A stretch of 64,000 bases of DNA, taken from positions 248,001 through 312,000 of the forward strand of contig NZ_JACHVC010000013.1 in NCBI RefSeq assembly GCF_014230145.1. Direction: 5' to 3'. The stretch is from Pelagicoccus albus (GTDB taxonomy: Bacteria > Verrucomicrobiota > Verrucomicrobiia > Opitutales > Opitutaceae). The position numbers were made by a program, and so were the translations under genes. Positions 17,555 to 26,877 of this stretch are shown piece after piece (position 1 is the first letter of the stretch; each line of letters begins with the position of its first letter). Below the pieces are notes generated by a model. That model saw only the letters and a list, made by a program, of their open reading frames with translations, searched no databases and was not told the DNA's origin.

Positions 17555-18043
17555 ATGAAGACCGAGCTAAAGTCCGCCCTCGTCTGCTCTCTTGCAGTAT
17601 TGTTTCTACTCGCCGCTTGCACCAATAAGGAAGAGCCGAACGGACCGGAAGCGCTCGAGCTTCTCAACTCCCAAATCGAGCAGATCGAAGGACTCTACCC
17701 AGCATCACAATCCACACCAAGTGGCTTGCATTACGTTGTGCAGGAAGAAGGCACGGGAGAATTTCCCCAAAGCGGGCAAGTGGTAACCGCTCACTATCAC
17801 GGAACCTTTATTGACGGTTCGGTCTTCGACAGCTCGATTGATCGAGGTCATCCCATATCTTTTCCCGTCGGAGTTGGTCGCGTTATCAAAGGCTGGGATG
17901 AGGCATTTTTAGGTATGAAGAAAGGGGAAAAGCGAACCTTGATAATCCCGTCCGCCTTAGCCTACGGACCTCGAGGTAGCCCGCCCGCCATCCCAAGAAA
18001 CGCGATTCTGGTATTTGAGGTCGAATTGGTCGACTTCAAGTAG
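17555..18043 (+). CDS. FKBP-type peptidyl-prolyl isomerase lipoprotein
   Basis: 162 residues from the ATG at 17555. A lipoprotein signal peptide ends in LFLLAAC, a lipobox with Cys16, so the protein is anchored in the envelope. A short helical linker precedes the FKBP domain (about 70-162): VVTAHYHGTFIDGSVFDSS, GVGRVIKGWDEAFLGMKKGE, LAYGPRGSPPAIPRNAILVF. These are the classic active-site strands. It catalyses proline cis-trans isomerisation of exported proteins. A second FKBP gene lies convergently downstream, separated by a hairpin. Confidence 0.93.
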   Translation: MKTELKSALVCSLAVLFLLAACTNKEEPNGPEALELLNSQIEQIEGLYPASQSTPSGLHYVVQEEGTGEFPQSGQVVTAHYHGTFIDGSVFDSSIDRGHPISFPVGVGRVIKGWDEAFLGMKKGEKRTLIIPSALAYGPRGSPPAIPRNAILVFEVELVDFK

Positions 18044-18071
18044 ACGTAGTCCCGGATCGACTCATACAAAA

Positions 18072-18100
18072 AAGTCCGTCTCGGCTAGCGAAACGGACTT
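18072..18100. terminator. Bidirectional terminator between the two FKBP genes
   Basis: aagtccgt (18072-18079) pairs with acggactt (18093-18100). A-rich tracts on the left and right give T-runs on both strands, and both flanking genes converge here. Confidence 0.7.
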
Positions 18101-18120
18101 CTGAAAAACTTGTTGCGGAA

Positions 18121-18729
18121 CTAGTGGCTGCAACCGCAACCGCCCTTACCATGCTCGTGGTCGTGACCGCCGCCTCCGCAGCAACCACCCTCGCTATCCT
18201 CATGCTCATGATGGTGTTCGCCTCCACCGCAGCAGCCGCCTTCGCTTTCGCCGTGGCCACCGCAGCATCCACCAGAACTGTGAGCGTGCCCGTGAGCCAA
18301 CTCTTCTTCAGTCGCATCACGTTTCGCCAATAAATCGACCGAGAAAACGAGGTCCTCGCCGGCTAGAGGGTGATTAGCATCCAAAGTGACTTGATCTCCC
18401 TCGACCTTGATGACGCGTACGATTGGGGCGTGACGATCTTGTCCCGCCTGAAAGTAGTCGCCTACTTTGACTTCGTCTACCGGAAGCTGAGAGATCGAAA
18501 CGGTATCGATCTGAGATTCGTCGCGAAATCCGTAACCCTTCTCTGGGCGGACAATCACTTCATCGCTCTTGCCAATCTCCATGCTTACCAGGCTTTCCTC
18601 GAGGCCCTCGATAATCTGACCCGCTCCCGATAGGAACTCGAGCGGACGTCCTTCTGGGGACTGATCCAAGACTTCTCCCGCCTTGTTCCGCAGTGTGTAG
18701 CTGAAACTAATGACTTGCTGTGTCGACAT
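18121..18729 (-). CDS. slyD: SlyD-like FKBP isomerase with a Cys/His-rich metal-binding tail
   Basis: 202 residues from the ATG at 18729. The SlyD-type FKBP with an IF (insert-in-flap) domain shows in QVISFSYTLRNKAGEVLDQS, PLEFLSGAGQIIEGLEESL and VRPEKGYGFRDES. After residue 145 the tail holds three GGCCGG units plus GCGC, about 8 Cys and 12 His, as in nickel-binding SlyD tails. SlyD isomerises prolines, acts as a chaperone and supplies nickel for hydrogenase/urease maturation in other bacteria. No such nickel enzyme is in the window. The tail is encoded by a low-complexity repeat tract (18121-18300). Confidence 0.9.
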   Translation of the reverse strand: MSTQQVISFSYTLRNKAGEVLDQSPEGRPLEFLSGAGQIIEGLEESLVSMEIGKSDEVIVRPEKGYGFRDESQIDTVSISQLPVDEVKVGDYFQAGQDRHAPIVRVIKVEGDQVTLDANHPLAGEDLVFSVDLLAKRDATEEELAHGHAHSSGGCCGGHGESEGGCCGGGEHHHEHEDSEGGCCGGGGHDHEHGKGGCGCSH

Positions 18730-18838
18730 GGCCCCCACGCAAAACCTAGCGTCAAAGCTTGGCAAACCCTAAAAAAAGTCGATTCGGTCCCAAATCGCGT
18801 GCTTAAGCCCCTTTTTATGGAGTGTTTCCGTCTTCGTA

Positions 18839-20344
<1,506 letters not shown>

Positions 20345-20409
20345 CTACCAGTTTTACGCGTGGTGAAAAGACCATAGTTAATCAACGGCAACACGCCCGA
20401 GGGGACTGT

Positions 20410-21462
20410 CTAGAGAAAGAGTATCCACCTTCTTGGTACTAGTACCGCAATCGTACCGCTCACGGTATTGAGCAAAACGTCTAGCTGGCTGGAATCACGG
20501 TGGGCGAGGTATCCTTGCCCCCACTCGATCATCATACTCAGAGAGAACGATGCGATTCCGACAAAAAGAAAAACCCGAAGCGAGGATCTGAAGCGACGGC
20601 GCCCCATAGAAGCGAAACAGATTCCTACCGGAATGAAACCAAGGGTATTGATCACTATGTCGCGCGTGTACTCCTCGGTAGTGAGTTGCTCCATTCGCTT
20701 GGAGTTGAAAAATTCTCGCTTAACCAATTCAAACTGATCCGGAATCGACAGGCTCAAAGGAAGCAATCCTCGTGACATATCAAAATCTAACACCGGTTTC
20801 GCAGCGGCAAAGGAATCGGTCCCATCCGCATAAAATGAGTCATATACAGCGACTCGGCGAATCTCCCCAATGAAAGGGTTTGTGCCATCCGCACTATTTC
20901 CGATGAGAAGCCGCCCGATGAACTTGTTGTCTTTGCCCAAAAGGGGAAAATCGCGACGCGATTCGACCAATTTGCCGTCCACGTATAGGTCTGTCCGGTT
21001 TAGCTCCGAGGAAAGGAAAAGGCGTTTGAAACTTTGACCATCAAACAGGTCCCGATGTCCAATTTCTGAATACCCTCTAGAAACGGCTGACCTGTCCCGG
21101 CGACTCCTTATGGCCAAGTGGTCTTGCCATTGGGATACAAGCAGTGCCGGCAGTTCGTCCTCGCCGTCGAAAAACTCCAGAAATACCGCGAGTCCGCTCC
21201 GAGCGTGGGACTTGGCTTTTAGCTCTATTTCAAGTGTAATTCCATGCCAGCTCGTCGTATCCAAAGTCTCGGCGCAAAAGGCTATGCCACGCGCGGAACG
21301 ATCGCCCGCCCCGACCCCTTCGTTGAATACTAGGGCGTCTTCAGCTTGATCGTAGCGAACATCGTTGCTCGTGAAGAAGTTAAACGGCCACCAGCCAAAA
21401 CAAAGAGTAACAAATACGACCACAGCCAGTACGCTGCGCCTAAAGGTCGGTTGTAGCGCCAT
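20410..21462 (-). CDS. VanZ-like membrane protein with an inserted LamG/concanavalin domain
   Basis: 350 residues from the ATG at 21462; a TTG two codons earlier is less likely. One N-terminal membrane helix (RRSVLAVVVFVTLCFGWWPF) is followed by an extracytoplasmic beta-rich domain of about 200 residues. That domain has LamG-type strands such as LYVDGKLVES, FIGRLLIGNSADGTNPFIG and EIRRVAVYD. The VanZ-like helices follow (about 260-350: INTLGFIPVGICFASM, FLFVGIASFSLSMMIEWGQ, QLDVLLNTVSGTIAVL). The VanZ family includes a teicoplanin-resistance protein, but most members have unknown roles. The LamG part suggests carbohydrate binding; this is inference. Confidence 0.8.
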   Translation of the reverse strand: MALQPTFRRSVLAVVVFVTLCFGWWPFNFFTSNDVRYDQAEDALVFNEGVGAGDRSARGIAFCAETLDTTSWHGITLEIELKAKSHARSGLAVFLEFFDGEDELPALLVSQWQDHLAIRSRRDRSAVSRGYSEIGHRDLFDGQSFKRLFLSSELNRTDLYVDGKLVESRRDFPLLGKDNKFIGRLLIGNSADGTNPFIGEIRRVAVYDSFYADGTDSFAAAKPVLDFDMSRGLLPLSLSIPDQFELVKREFFNSKRMEQLTTEEYTRDIVINTLGFIPVGICFASMGRRRFRSSLRVFLFVGIASFSLSMMIEWGQGYLAHRDSSQLDVLLNTVSGTIAVLVPRRWILFL

Positions 21463-21593
21463 AAGCAAACCCGCCGAACTAAGCGGGAATTTCCCCCATG
21501 ACCATCGCGTTTTTGCCAGTCAGATTCATTTGGACCGGACGAAAACAACTAAACCTCGCCCCTGCAATACTTCAAATCGACCTATCCACCGCC

Positions 21594-21620
21594 AAAAAAG
21601 CCCGCCCCAAGGGACGGGCT
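21594..21620 (-). terminator. Terminator of the PRC-barrel gene
   Basis: On the minus strand agcccgtccc (21620-21611) pairs with the gggcgggc arm (21608-21601), followed by a six-T run (complement of 21594-21599). It lies about 90 bases past the PRC-barrel stop. Confidence 0.7.
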
Positions 21621-21708
21621 GACTGGAGAGAACCCGGGTTAACGGAGATGGAGCTAGCAGAAGGACTTTCAGGAAAGTCTAAGGCTCCCCTTCAGGTCCG
21701 ACTATTCG

Positions 21709-22542
21709 CTAAAAAACTTCGTCCAAAAGATTCTTGAAGCAGGGGTTCCCGCTGTAGTCGTACTCCATTTCTGAATCGTCATGATTGACTGGGTCGTGCA
21801 CCCAGTACCTCCGCAGCGAAACAAGGTCAGCAACCGTGGAATCGACCTGAACGCTGGAACTTGGCCAATCGATGGTCATCGCACCCGCCATTTCGAAGAG
21901 ATACTTGCGGGACGGAAGTCCATGCCGAGTGTCGAGCACCATGTATTTGATCTGCCAAGTATCAGTGTCGACTATTAGATCTCCTACTACACCGAGATTT
22001 TCGTCGGTGCCGACGACATGGTAGCCTATCACTCCTCTGGCCGAATGCAGGTGCTCCCCTGCCAATTCGCTCATGCGGTCCAGGTGTTCTCTTACTTCCT
22101 TTTCTGTATGGTCGTAGGCGGAGACGGAGGGAATGTATCCCGCGTAGCCGAAGCTGCCAAATAGTGGACGTTCGTCGTAAATGGCGTGCCGGTAGAAACG
22201 GCGAAACTCCATTTCGTACTGTTGTTCAGCGGTTAAATGCGACCCGAAACCATCGCATTTGGAAACCTCATCGCAGGTCAAGCGGGTGGGAACTCCTTTG
22301 CGGTCGTCCCCTAATCCCAGAGGCTGCAAATCCTCTGCTTTCACGAGCCTGCGAGTAACAGAGTCCATGGGTTCCTCTTCGCTCAAATAACGCAAATTCA
22401 GGCGCAAGCCGTGACGCGTTTCGACGTCGACGTACCGCACTCTCCAATTCCGGTCTCCGAACAAAATGTCTTTAACCTTACCGGCCTTTCCATCGACGGC
22501 TTTGACCGGATATCCAAATATATCTTTGATACTCCGTAACAT
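21709..22542 (-). CDS. Double PRC-barrel domain protein
   Basis: 277 residues. The first PRC-barrel (about 5-75) has DIFGYPVKAVDGKAGKVKDI and the paired strand WRVRYVDVETRHGL. The second (about 165-240) repeats the theme: GVIGYHVVGTDENLGVVGDL and WQIKYMVLDTRHGLPSRKYL. A linker rich in Phe, Tyr and Glu joins them. PRC-barrels occur in photosynthetic reaction-centre subunit H and in RimM, but most stand-alone bacterial pairs are uncharacterised and often linked to stress. The protein is predicted soluble. The gene is single, with its own terminator. Confidence 0.85.
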   Translation of the reverse strand: MLRSIKDIFGYPVKAVDGKAGKVKDILFGDRNWRVRYVDVETRHGLRLNLRYLSEEEPMDSVTRRLVKAEDLQPLGLGDDRKGVPTRLTCDEVSKCDGFGSHLTAEQQYEMEFRRFYRHAIYDERPLFGSFGYAGYIPSVSAYDHTEKEVREHLDRMSELAGEHLHSARGVIGYHVVGTDENLGVVGDLIVDTDTWQIKYMVLDTRHGLPSRKYLFEMAGAMTIDWPSSSVQVDSTVADLVSLRRYWVHDPVNHDDSEMEYDYSGNPCFKNLLDEVF

Positions 22543-22725
22543 GGCTTTGGTTCTCCCTTCTTGACGAATATTTAGGCGAAAACCGAAAGAATGACGGCTC
22601 TCGCATTTGTCATAAGTTATCGACCTACAAGGAGTTTTGCAAATTTGCCGCTCAGCTATTCGCTTTGCTTATTCAGGTATTAGCTCTCATGGACGCATCA
22701 CGAGCACGGGGTGGAATATGAGCAC

Positions 22726-22754
22726 AAAAAAGCCCTTCGGGATAACCGAAGGGC
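22726..22754 (-). terminator. Terminator of galK
   Basis: On the minus strand gcccttcgg/ccgaagggc (22754-22746 with 22740-22732) closes a five-base loop and is followed by a six-T run. It lies 20 bases beyond the galK stop. The stem is perfect. Confidence 0.88.
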
Positions 22755-22774
22755 CTACAAAAAACTTCCAAGAA

Positions 22775-23959
22775 CTAAGCCATCCAGCAGTGCGTGCCGC
22801 CCATCGGTCTCGTTTCAAAAATCTTCGCCTCGATACCGAACTCAGCCTTGTATTGCCCCTCAATCAAAGCGGTGAGTGCCTCGACCGACTCCCTGCGAAC
22901 AAGCGCAATGGCCGAGCCTCCAAATCCGCCGCCTGTCATTCGACAACCCGCGACTCCCTCCTGCCCCTGGGCTAGGTCGGCTATAAAATCGAGTTCCGGA
23001 CAACTTACTTTGTAGTCATCGCGCAGGGATGCATGGCTTTCATTAAGGAGCTTTCCAGCTTCCAAGTAGTCTTTTCGGTCCAAAGCTGCCACGGCGAGTT
23101 TGGTTCTCTCTATTTCAGTCACTGCATGACGAACGTACCTCACCATGTCAGGAGTGAGCCGCGGATCAGCAAGAGTAGCTTCGAGCTTAGCGGGATCCAC
23201 TTCGCGCAAAGTTCCCACGCCCAACAGGCGTGCCGCGTCATGGCAGCCATCTCTGCGGACCGCATACCCACCGTCTGAAAGCTCATGGCTCACGCAAGAA
23301 TTGATGATCAATAGACTCCAATTGGGATCCTCGAACTTCGCTTGCTGAAAACTGTCGTCAACGCAGTCCAGCAAGAGCAATTTCCCCTCCTCGCAAAGAA
23401 TAACAGCAGCTTGGTCCATCAGGCCACAGGGCACGCCAGCAAAATCGTGTTCCGCCTTCTGGCAAAGGCGCGCCAGATCGAGCTTCGTCATTTCTTGCCC
23501 CGTCACAGAGAGAAGAACGCTACCGAAGACCGCTTCCAAAGCGGCGCTACTGCTGAGTCCACCACCGACAGGGACCGTTGAAGTGACCGCAGCGTCGAAT
23601 CCAGGAACTTCGAAGCCCGCTTTCAAGAGCCCGGCGATAACGCCCTTCACGTAGTTTCCCCAGCTTTTGCCCTCCGGAGCCAGAGAGTCGGTGATTTCGA
23701 ACTCTACCAGCTGACCAGGAGCCTGAGCAGAGACTAATCGAACCTTTTTGTCCTCCCGACGAGCGAGCGCTACATGCACCCATTTGTCGATGGCTGCCGG
23801 CAGAACAAGCCCACCATTGTAGTCGATGTGCTCCCCTATCACATTAACGCGACCGGGAGCCGCTCCGAAGATTTCGGGTTGGCCGAAATCGGCATCGCTA
23901 AAAAGCGACTTAAGCTCTTCTAGAGCGATCTCTTGCTGGGCAGGGGTTGCAGTACTCAT
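22775..23959 (-). CDS. galK: Galactokinase
   Basis: 394 residues. The GHMP kinase motifs are complete: the galactokinase signature GRVNVIGEHIDYNGG (36-50), the ATP loop VPVGGGLSSSAALEA, and the C-terminal GCRMTGGGFGGSAIAL. It phosphorylates galactose at C1 to open the Leloir pathway. The other Leloir genes are not in the window. The divergent neighbour is a XylR/LacI-like AraC regulator whose start is 104 bases away, so control of galK by it is possible but unproven. A perfect terminator follows. Confidence 0.97.
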   Translation of the reverse strand: MSTATPAQQEIALEELKSLFSDADFGQPEIFGAAPGRVNVIGEHIDYNGGLVLPAAIDKWVHVALARREDKKVRLVSAQAPGQLVEFEITDSLAPEGKSWGNYVKGVIAGLLKAGFEVPGFDAAVTSTVPVGGGLSSSAALEAVFGSVLLSVTGQEMTKLDLARLCQKAEHDFAGVPCGLMDQAAVILCEEGKLLLLDCVDDSFQQAKFEDPNWSLLIINSCVSHELSDGGYAVRRDGCHDAARLLGVGTLREVDPAKLEATLADPRLTPDMVRYVRHAVTEIERTKLAVAALDRKDYLEAGKLLNESHASLRDDYKVSCPELDFIADLAQGQEGVAGCRMTGGGFGGSAIALVRRESVEALTALIEGQYKAEFGIEAKIFETRPMGGTHCWMA

Positions 23960-24063
23960 TTTCGATGATTAGTGTTGGGTTGGAAAACATAGATTAGCAT
24001 CGAGTTTGGACTTGAACAACGATTCCAGAGGTCAATTTTTGTAGAAATCCGGTCCTACCCCTT

Positions 24064-25221
24064 ATGAAGAACAAACGTATAGCGATCCTCGTTGAGACCT
24101 CCCTAAATTCCGGGCGTCAAATCGTGCGAGGCATCTCCAGATTCGCACGCGAAAGAAACGACTGGTCCATCTTTTACCTGACTGGACAGCTTGGGGCCAT
24201 GGCTTTCGACCCGTTGGAAGAATGGCAAGGGGATGGGATCATAGCTCGCATCGCAAACACGGAACTATACCGCAATGTGCAAACCTGCGATGTCCCAACC
24301 GTGGACGTGCTCGGAAACGTGCCGGATTCTAGTTATCCGGTCGTTCGATGCGACGAGAACGCGATCTCCACTTTAGTCGGCAATCATTTCCATAACCGTG
24401 GCTTCAAACACGTCGCCTTTTTCGGGCTTGCCGACGAGCTTTGGTCCCTTTCGAGGCGCCAGGAGCTCTCTAGCTATTGCAGGGAATTACTCGGAACCGA
24501 GCTGGACGCCCTCGAATTTGAACATAGCGAGCGTAGCTCTCAGAACTGGAATTCTTACATCATCAAAATCCAGAATTGGATCGAATCCCTGCCAAAACCG
24601 GTAGGCATAATGGTTGCCAGCGATCAATTCGGACCAGACATCTTGGCCGCCTGCCATGCATCTGGGCTCAGCGTTCCGGACCAAATAAGTCTGGTAGGCG
24701 TCGACAACGACCAACCTTTTTGCGAAATTTGCCAACCTCAACTCAGTAGCGTCGAGCCGAACCACGAACTCGTTGGCTACGAGGCGGCAGCCCTGTTGGA
24801 CGCGATGCTGGAGGGAAAGCAGCCAGAGCAGCGCGTCACCGAAGTGCCTCCCACCATTCTGCATGTTCGTCAATCGAGCGATGCCACTGCGATTGAGGAC
24901 CCAGCCTTGGCTAAAGCTCTGCTTTTTATCCGGAACAACGCTTGCGAGCCGATCAGCGTCGAGGAAATAGCCAAAGCCGCTGGCGTTTCCCGAAGCGTAC
25001 TGCAAAGGAGATTTAAAACCTCCCTGAACCAAACGATTCTCGAATCCATATTGGCGGTGAGAATAAACAGAGCAAAAGAGATGCTCGCCACAACAAGTCT
25101 ACCTTTGCCCGACGTGGCCGAAAGATGCGGCTTCCGGCACCAAGAGTATCTCGGTTTCGTATTCAAAAAACGGATCGGAATAACTCCAGGCCGATACCGA
25201 GCCAAACACTCGGCAACCTGA
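24064..25221 (+). CDS. XylR-type transcription regulator (LacI-like sensor plus AraC HTH)
   Basis: 385 residues. The N-terminal 275 form a periplasmic-binding-protein-like sensor (IAILVETSLNSGRQIVRGIS, FKHVAFFGL, GIMVASDQFGPDILAACH, SLVGVDNDQPFCE). The C-terminal 105 form an AraC double HTH: SVEEIAKAAGVSRSVLQRRF and LPDVAERCGFRHQEYLGFVF, with the final GITPGRYR. This architecture is that of XylR from enterics and is abundant in Verrucomicrobia and Planctomycetes. It likely binds a sugar and activates nearby catabolic or transport genes. galK (divergent) and the downstream TonB receptor are candidate targets; this is inference. Confidence 0.93.
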   Translation: MKNKRIAILVETSLNSGRQIVRGISRFARERNDWSIFYLTGQLGAMAFDPLEEWQGDGIIARIANTELYRNVQTCDVPTVDVLGNVPDSSYPVVRCDENAISTLVGNHFHNRGFKHVAFFGLADELWSLSRRQELSSYCRELLGTELDALEFEHSERSSQNWNSYIIKIQNWIESLPKPVGIMVASDQFGPDILAACHASGLSVPDQISLVGVDNDQPFCEICQPQLSSVEPNHELVGYEAAALLDAMLEGKQPEQRVTEVPPTILHVRQSSDATAIEDPALAKALLFIRNNACEPISVEEIAKAAGVSRSVLQRRFKTSLNQTILESILAVRINRAKEMLATTSLPLPDVAERCGFRHQEYLGFVFKKRIGITPGRYRAKHSAT

Positions 25222-25282
25222 GAGATCGCTGATTCAGACCAAATAAGCGCAAGCGGCGAACTCCAAGAAACGTAAGCCCTGC

Positions 25283-26401
25283 GTGACGAAGATTCCCCGC
25301 ATCCTATCGGCTCTCGCCGTGATCGCCTCCCTGTTGGCTACGCAAAACTTGGCTAGGGCCTCTTTTCAAATCGAGGCGCCAGCTGGGACCTTCAAGGCAG
25401 CCGAAGAGCTACACTTGCTGGCAAACGACGTAGATTCTCGATCAAGCAGAAGGGTCCTCTCAATCTCGGCAACGGAAAATGGTGCTGCGTCCGTCGACAT
25501 CGATCTACCGGCGGGTCTGTACACACTGAAGGACTCGAGCGACTCCGAGATCGTTCTGGCACCGTCGGCTGGTGAAATATTGAGAATCACAAGCGATGGG
25601 GATACCTACCAGACCGATGGGTCACCGGGCACCAGCATTTTGAAAGAATACGAAAAATTCCGGAGAGAATCTTTAGCTCGCCTGGTTTATCCAGTTCGAG
25701 AGTCCATAAAGGCTGCTAAACAAAATGGGGAATCCACGGAAAAAATCGAAGAGCTTACAGAAAACGAAGTAGAATCCTACCAAAGGCATTTGGCAGAGCT
25801 AAACGATTTCGTTATCCAAAAAGCGGGTACCACCATGGCCTTGTACGGGACCTCTCTGAGGTGGAGCCCTGACTACCAGGCCGACCAACTCGCATCGCTC
25901 GTTGAACAATTTGCAAAAACGCACGGAGACATCGAGCCGACCCGTAGCCTTCAAAAACGCATCGAGATTCAAAATAACACCCGGCTGGGAGCTTCGGCCC
26001 CCAATGTTAGCGGAAAGAACCTCGCGGGTGAAACTATCTCAACAAATGACTTCTCAGGCCAGTATGTGCTGATCGATTTTTGGGCGAGCTGGTGCCCTCC
26101 TTGCCGTGTAGAAAACAGAAGTTATGCCGAACTGCTCTCCAAAGCCGATCCGGAGGAGTTCGTCATTCTCGGCATTAATCTAGACATCAGCGAGCGTCTG
26201 ATGGACCGGGCCATCAAGCAGGATTCGATTAACTGGCCACAAATATCAGAGACAGATGCATGGAATTCGGAGTTGGCTAAACGATTTGGCGTAGCTGCTC
26301 TGCCTGCAAGTTTCCTCCTCGATCCAGACGGTAAGATTGTCGCCAAAAACCTGCGCGGAGATCGTCTCGAAGCCAAACTGCATCGGCTTGGGATACTTTA
26401 G
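25283..26401 (+). CDS. TlpA-like thiol-disulfide oxidoreductase, exported
   Basis: 372 residues from a GTG at 25283. A signal peptide is present (RILSALAVIASLLATQNLARA). The N-terminal half (about 30-230) is a DUF4369-like or uncharacterised domain with a helical section. The C-terminal thioredoxin fold (about 240-372) carries the redox motif WASWCPPC, then GINLDISERLMDRAIK and the cis-Pro loop GVAALPASFLLDPDG. Such proteins reduce or exchange disulfides in the periplasm, as in Bacteroidetes TlpA/ResA relatives. It sits between the XylR-like regulator and the large receptor, but a 476-base gap follows. Confidence 0.9.
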   Translation: MTKIPRILSALAVIASLLATQNLARASFQIEAPAGTFKAAEELHLLANDVDSRSSRRVLSISATENGAASVDIDLPAGLYTLKDSSDSEIVLAPSAGEILRITSDGDTYQTDGSPGTSILKEYEKFRRESLARLVYPVRESIKAAKQNGESTEKIEELTENEVESYQRHLAELNDFVIQKAGTTMALYGTSLRWSPDYQADQLASLVEQFAKTHGDIEPTRSLQKRIEIQNNTRLGASAPNVSGKNLAGETISTNDFSGQYVLIDFWASWCPPCRVENRSYAELLSKADPEEFVILGINLDISERLMDRAIKQDSINWPQISETDAWNSELAKRFGVAALPASFLLDPDGKIVAKNLRGDRLEAKLHRLGIL

Positions 26402-26877
26402 AGCGACTTAACTCAAGTTCCGACGTTAACTTGCCAGTCTACTCTTTTGTATGAGTAGAATCAATGAATCTTGGATCGAGAGCTTTAAACTCCGATCTGG
26501 AAGATTTCTCCCTCTGGGAAAGCCCTGAAAAGTGCCAATTGGGCAGTTTAGGGGCGAATTTTCCACATTTTCATCTTCTACAAATTTGTTGACAGTCGGG
26601 TCGTTTCGAAATCCTTTAGTTTAACGCTATATTAGGCGTGGCTCCCCGATTCTACCCTTAGCAGATATCCCCCTCTCGTGAGATGCCTCTTTACGGTAAA
26701 TCGTCGGCTACAGAATTCCCCCAGCAGCAGATTAACCGACAAAAGATTTAACGTTTTATTAACCCTTAAAATTAGTGGTCTTAATTGAGGAATCCAAATT
26801 CCTGAATGACCTGACATTTTCCGATCCAACTCTTTTTCAAGAACACCCCAATACGATCAAACCCAATCAAATCGCAC
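26402..26877. promoter_or_regulatory. 476-base intergenic leader upstream of the large TonB receptor
   Basis: No convincing ORF is present. The hairpin ctactc-ttttgtat-gagtag lies at about 26439-26458, just after the TlpA-like gene; it has no T-run. A ttgaca is at about 26589 and A/T-rich stretches at 26745-26790 may hold promoters, but no pair has ideal spacing. The long leader is typical for regulated outer-membrane receptor genes. Nothing else is visible. Confidence 0.35.

Noticed and set aside
18124-18333. Plus-strand Ala/Thr-rich frame opposite the SlyD tail
   Set aside because: It is the antisense reading of the GGC/CAC-rich repeat tract of the SlyD tail.
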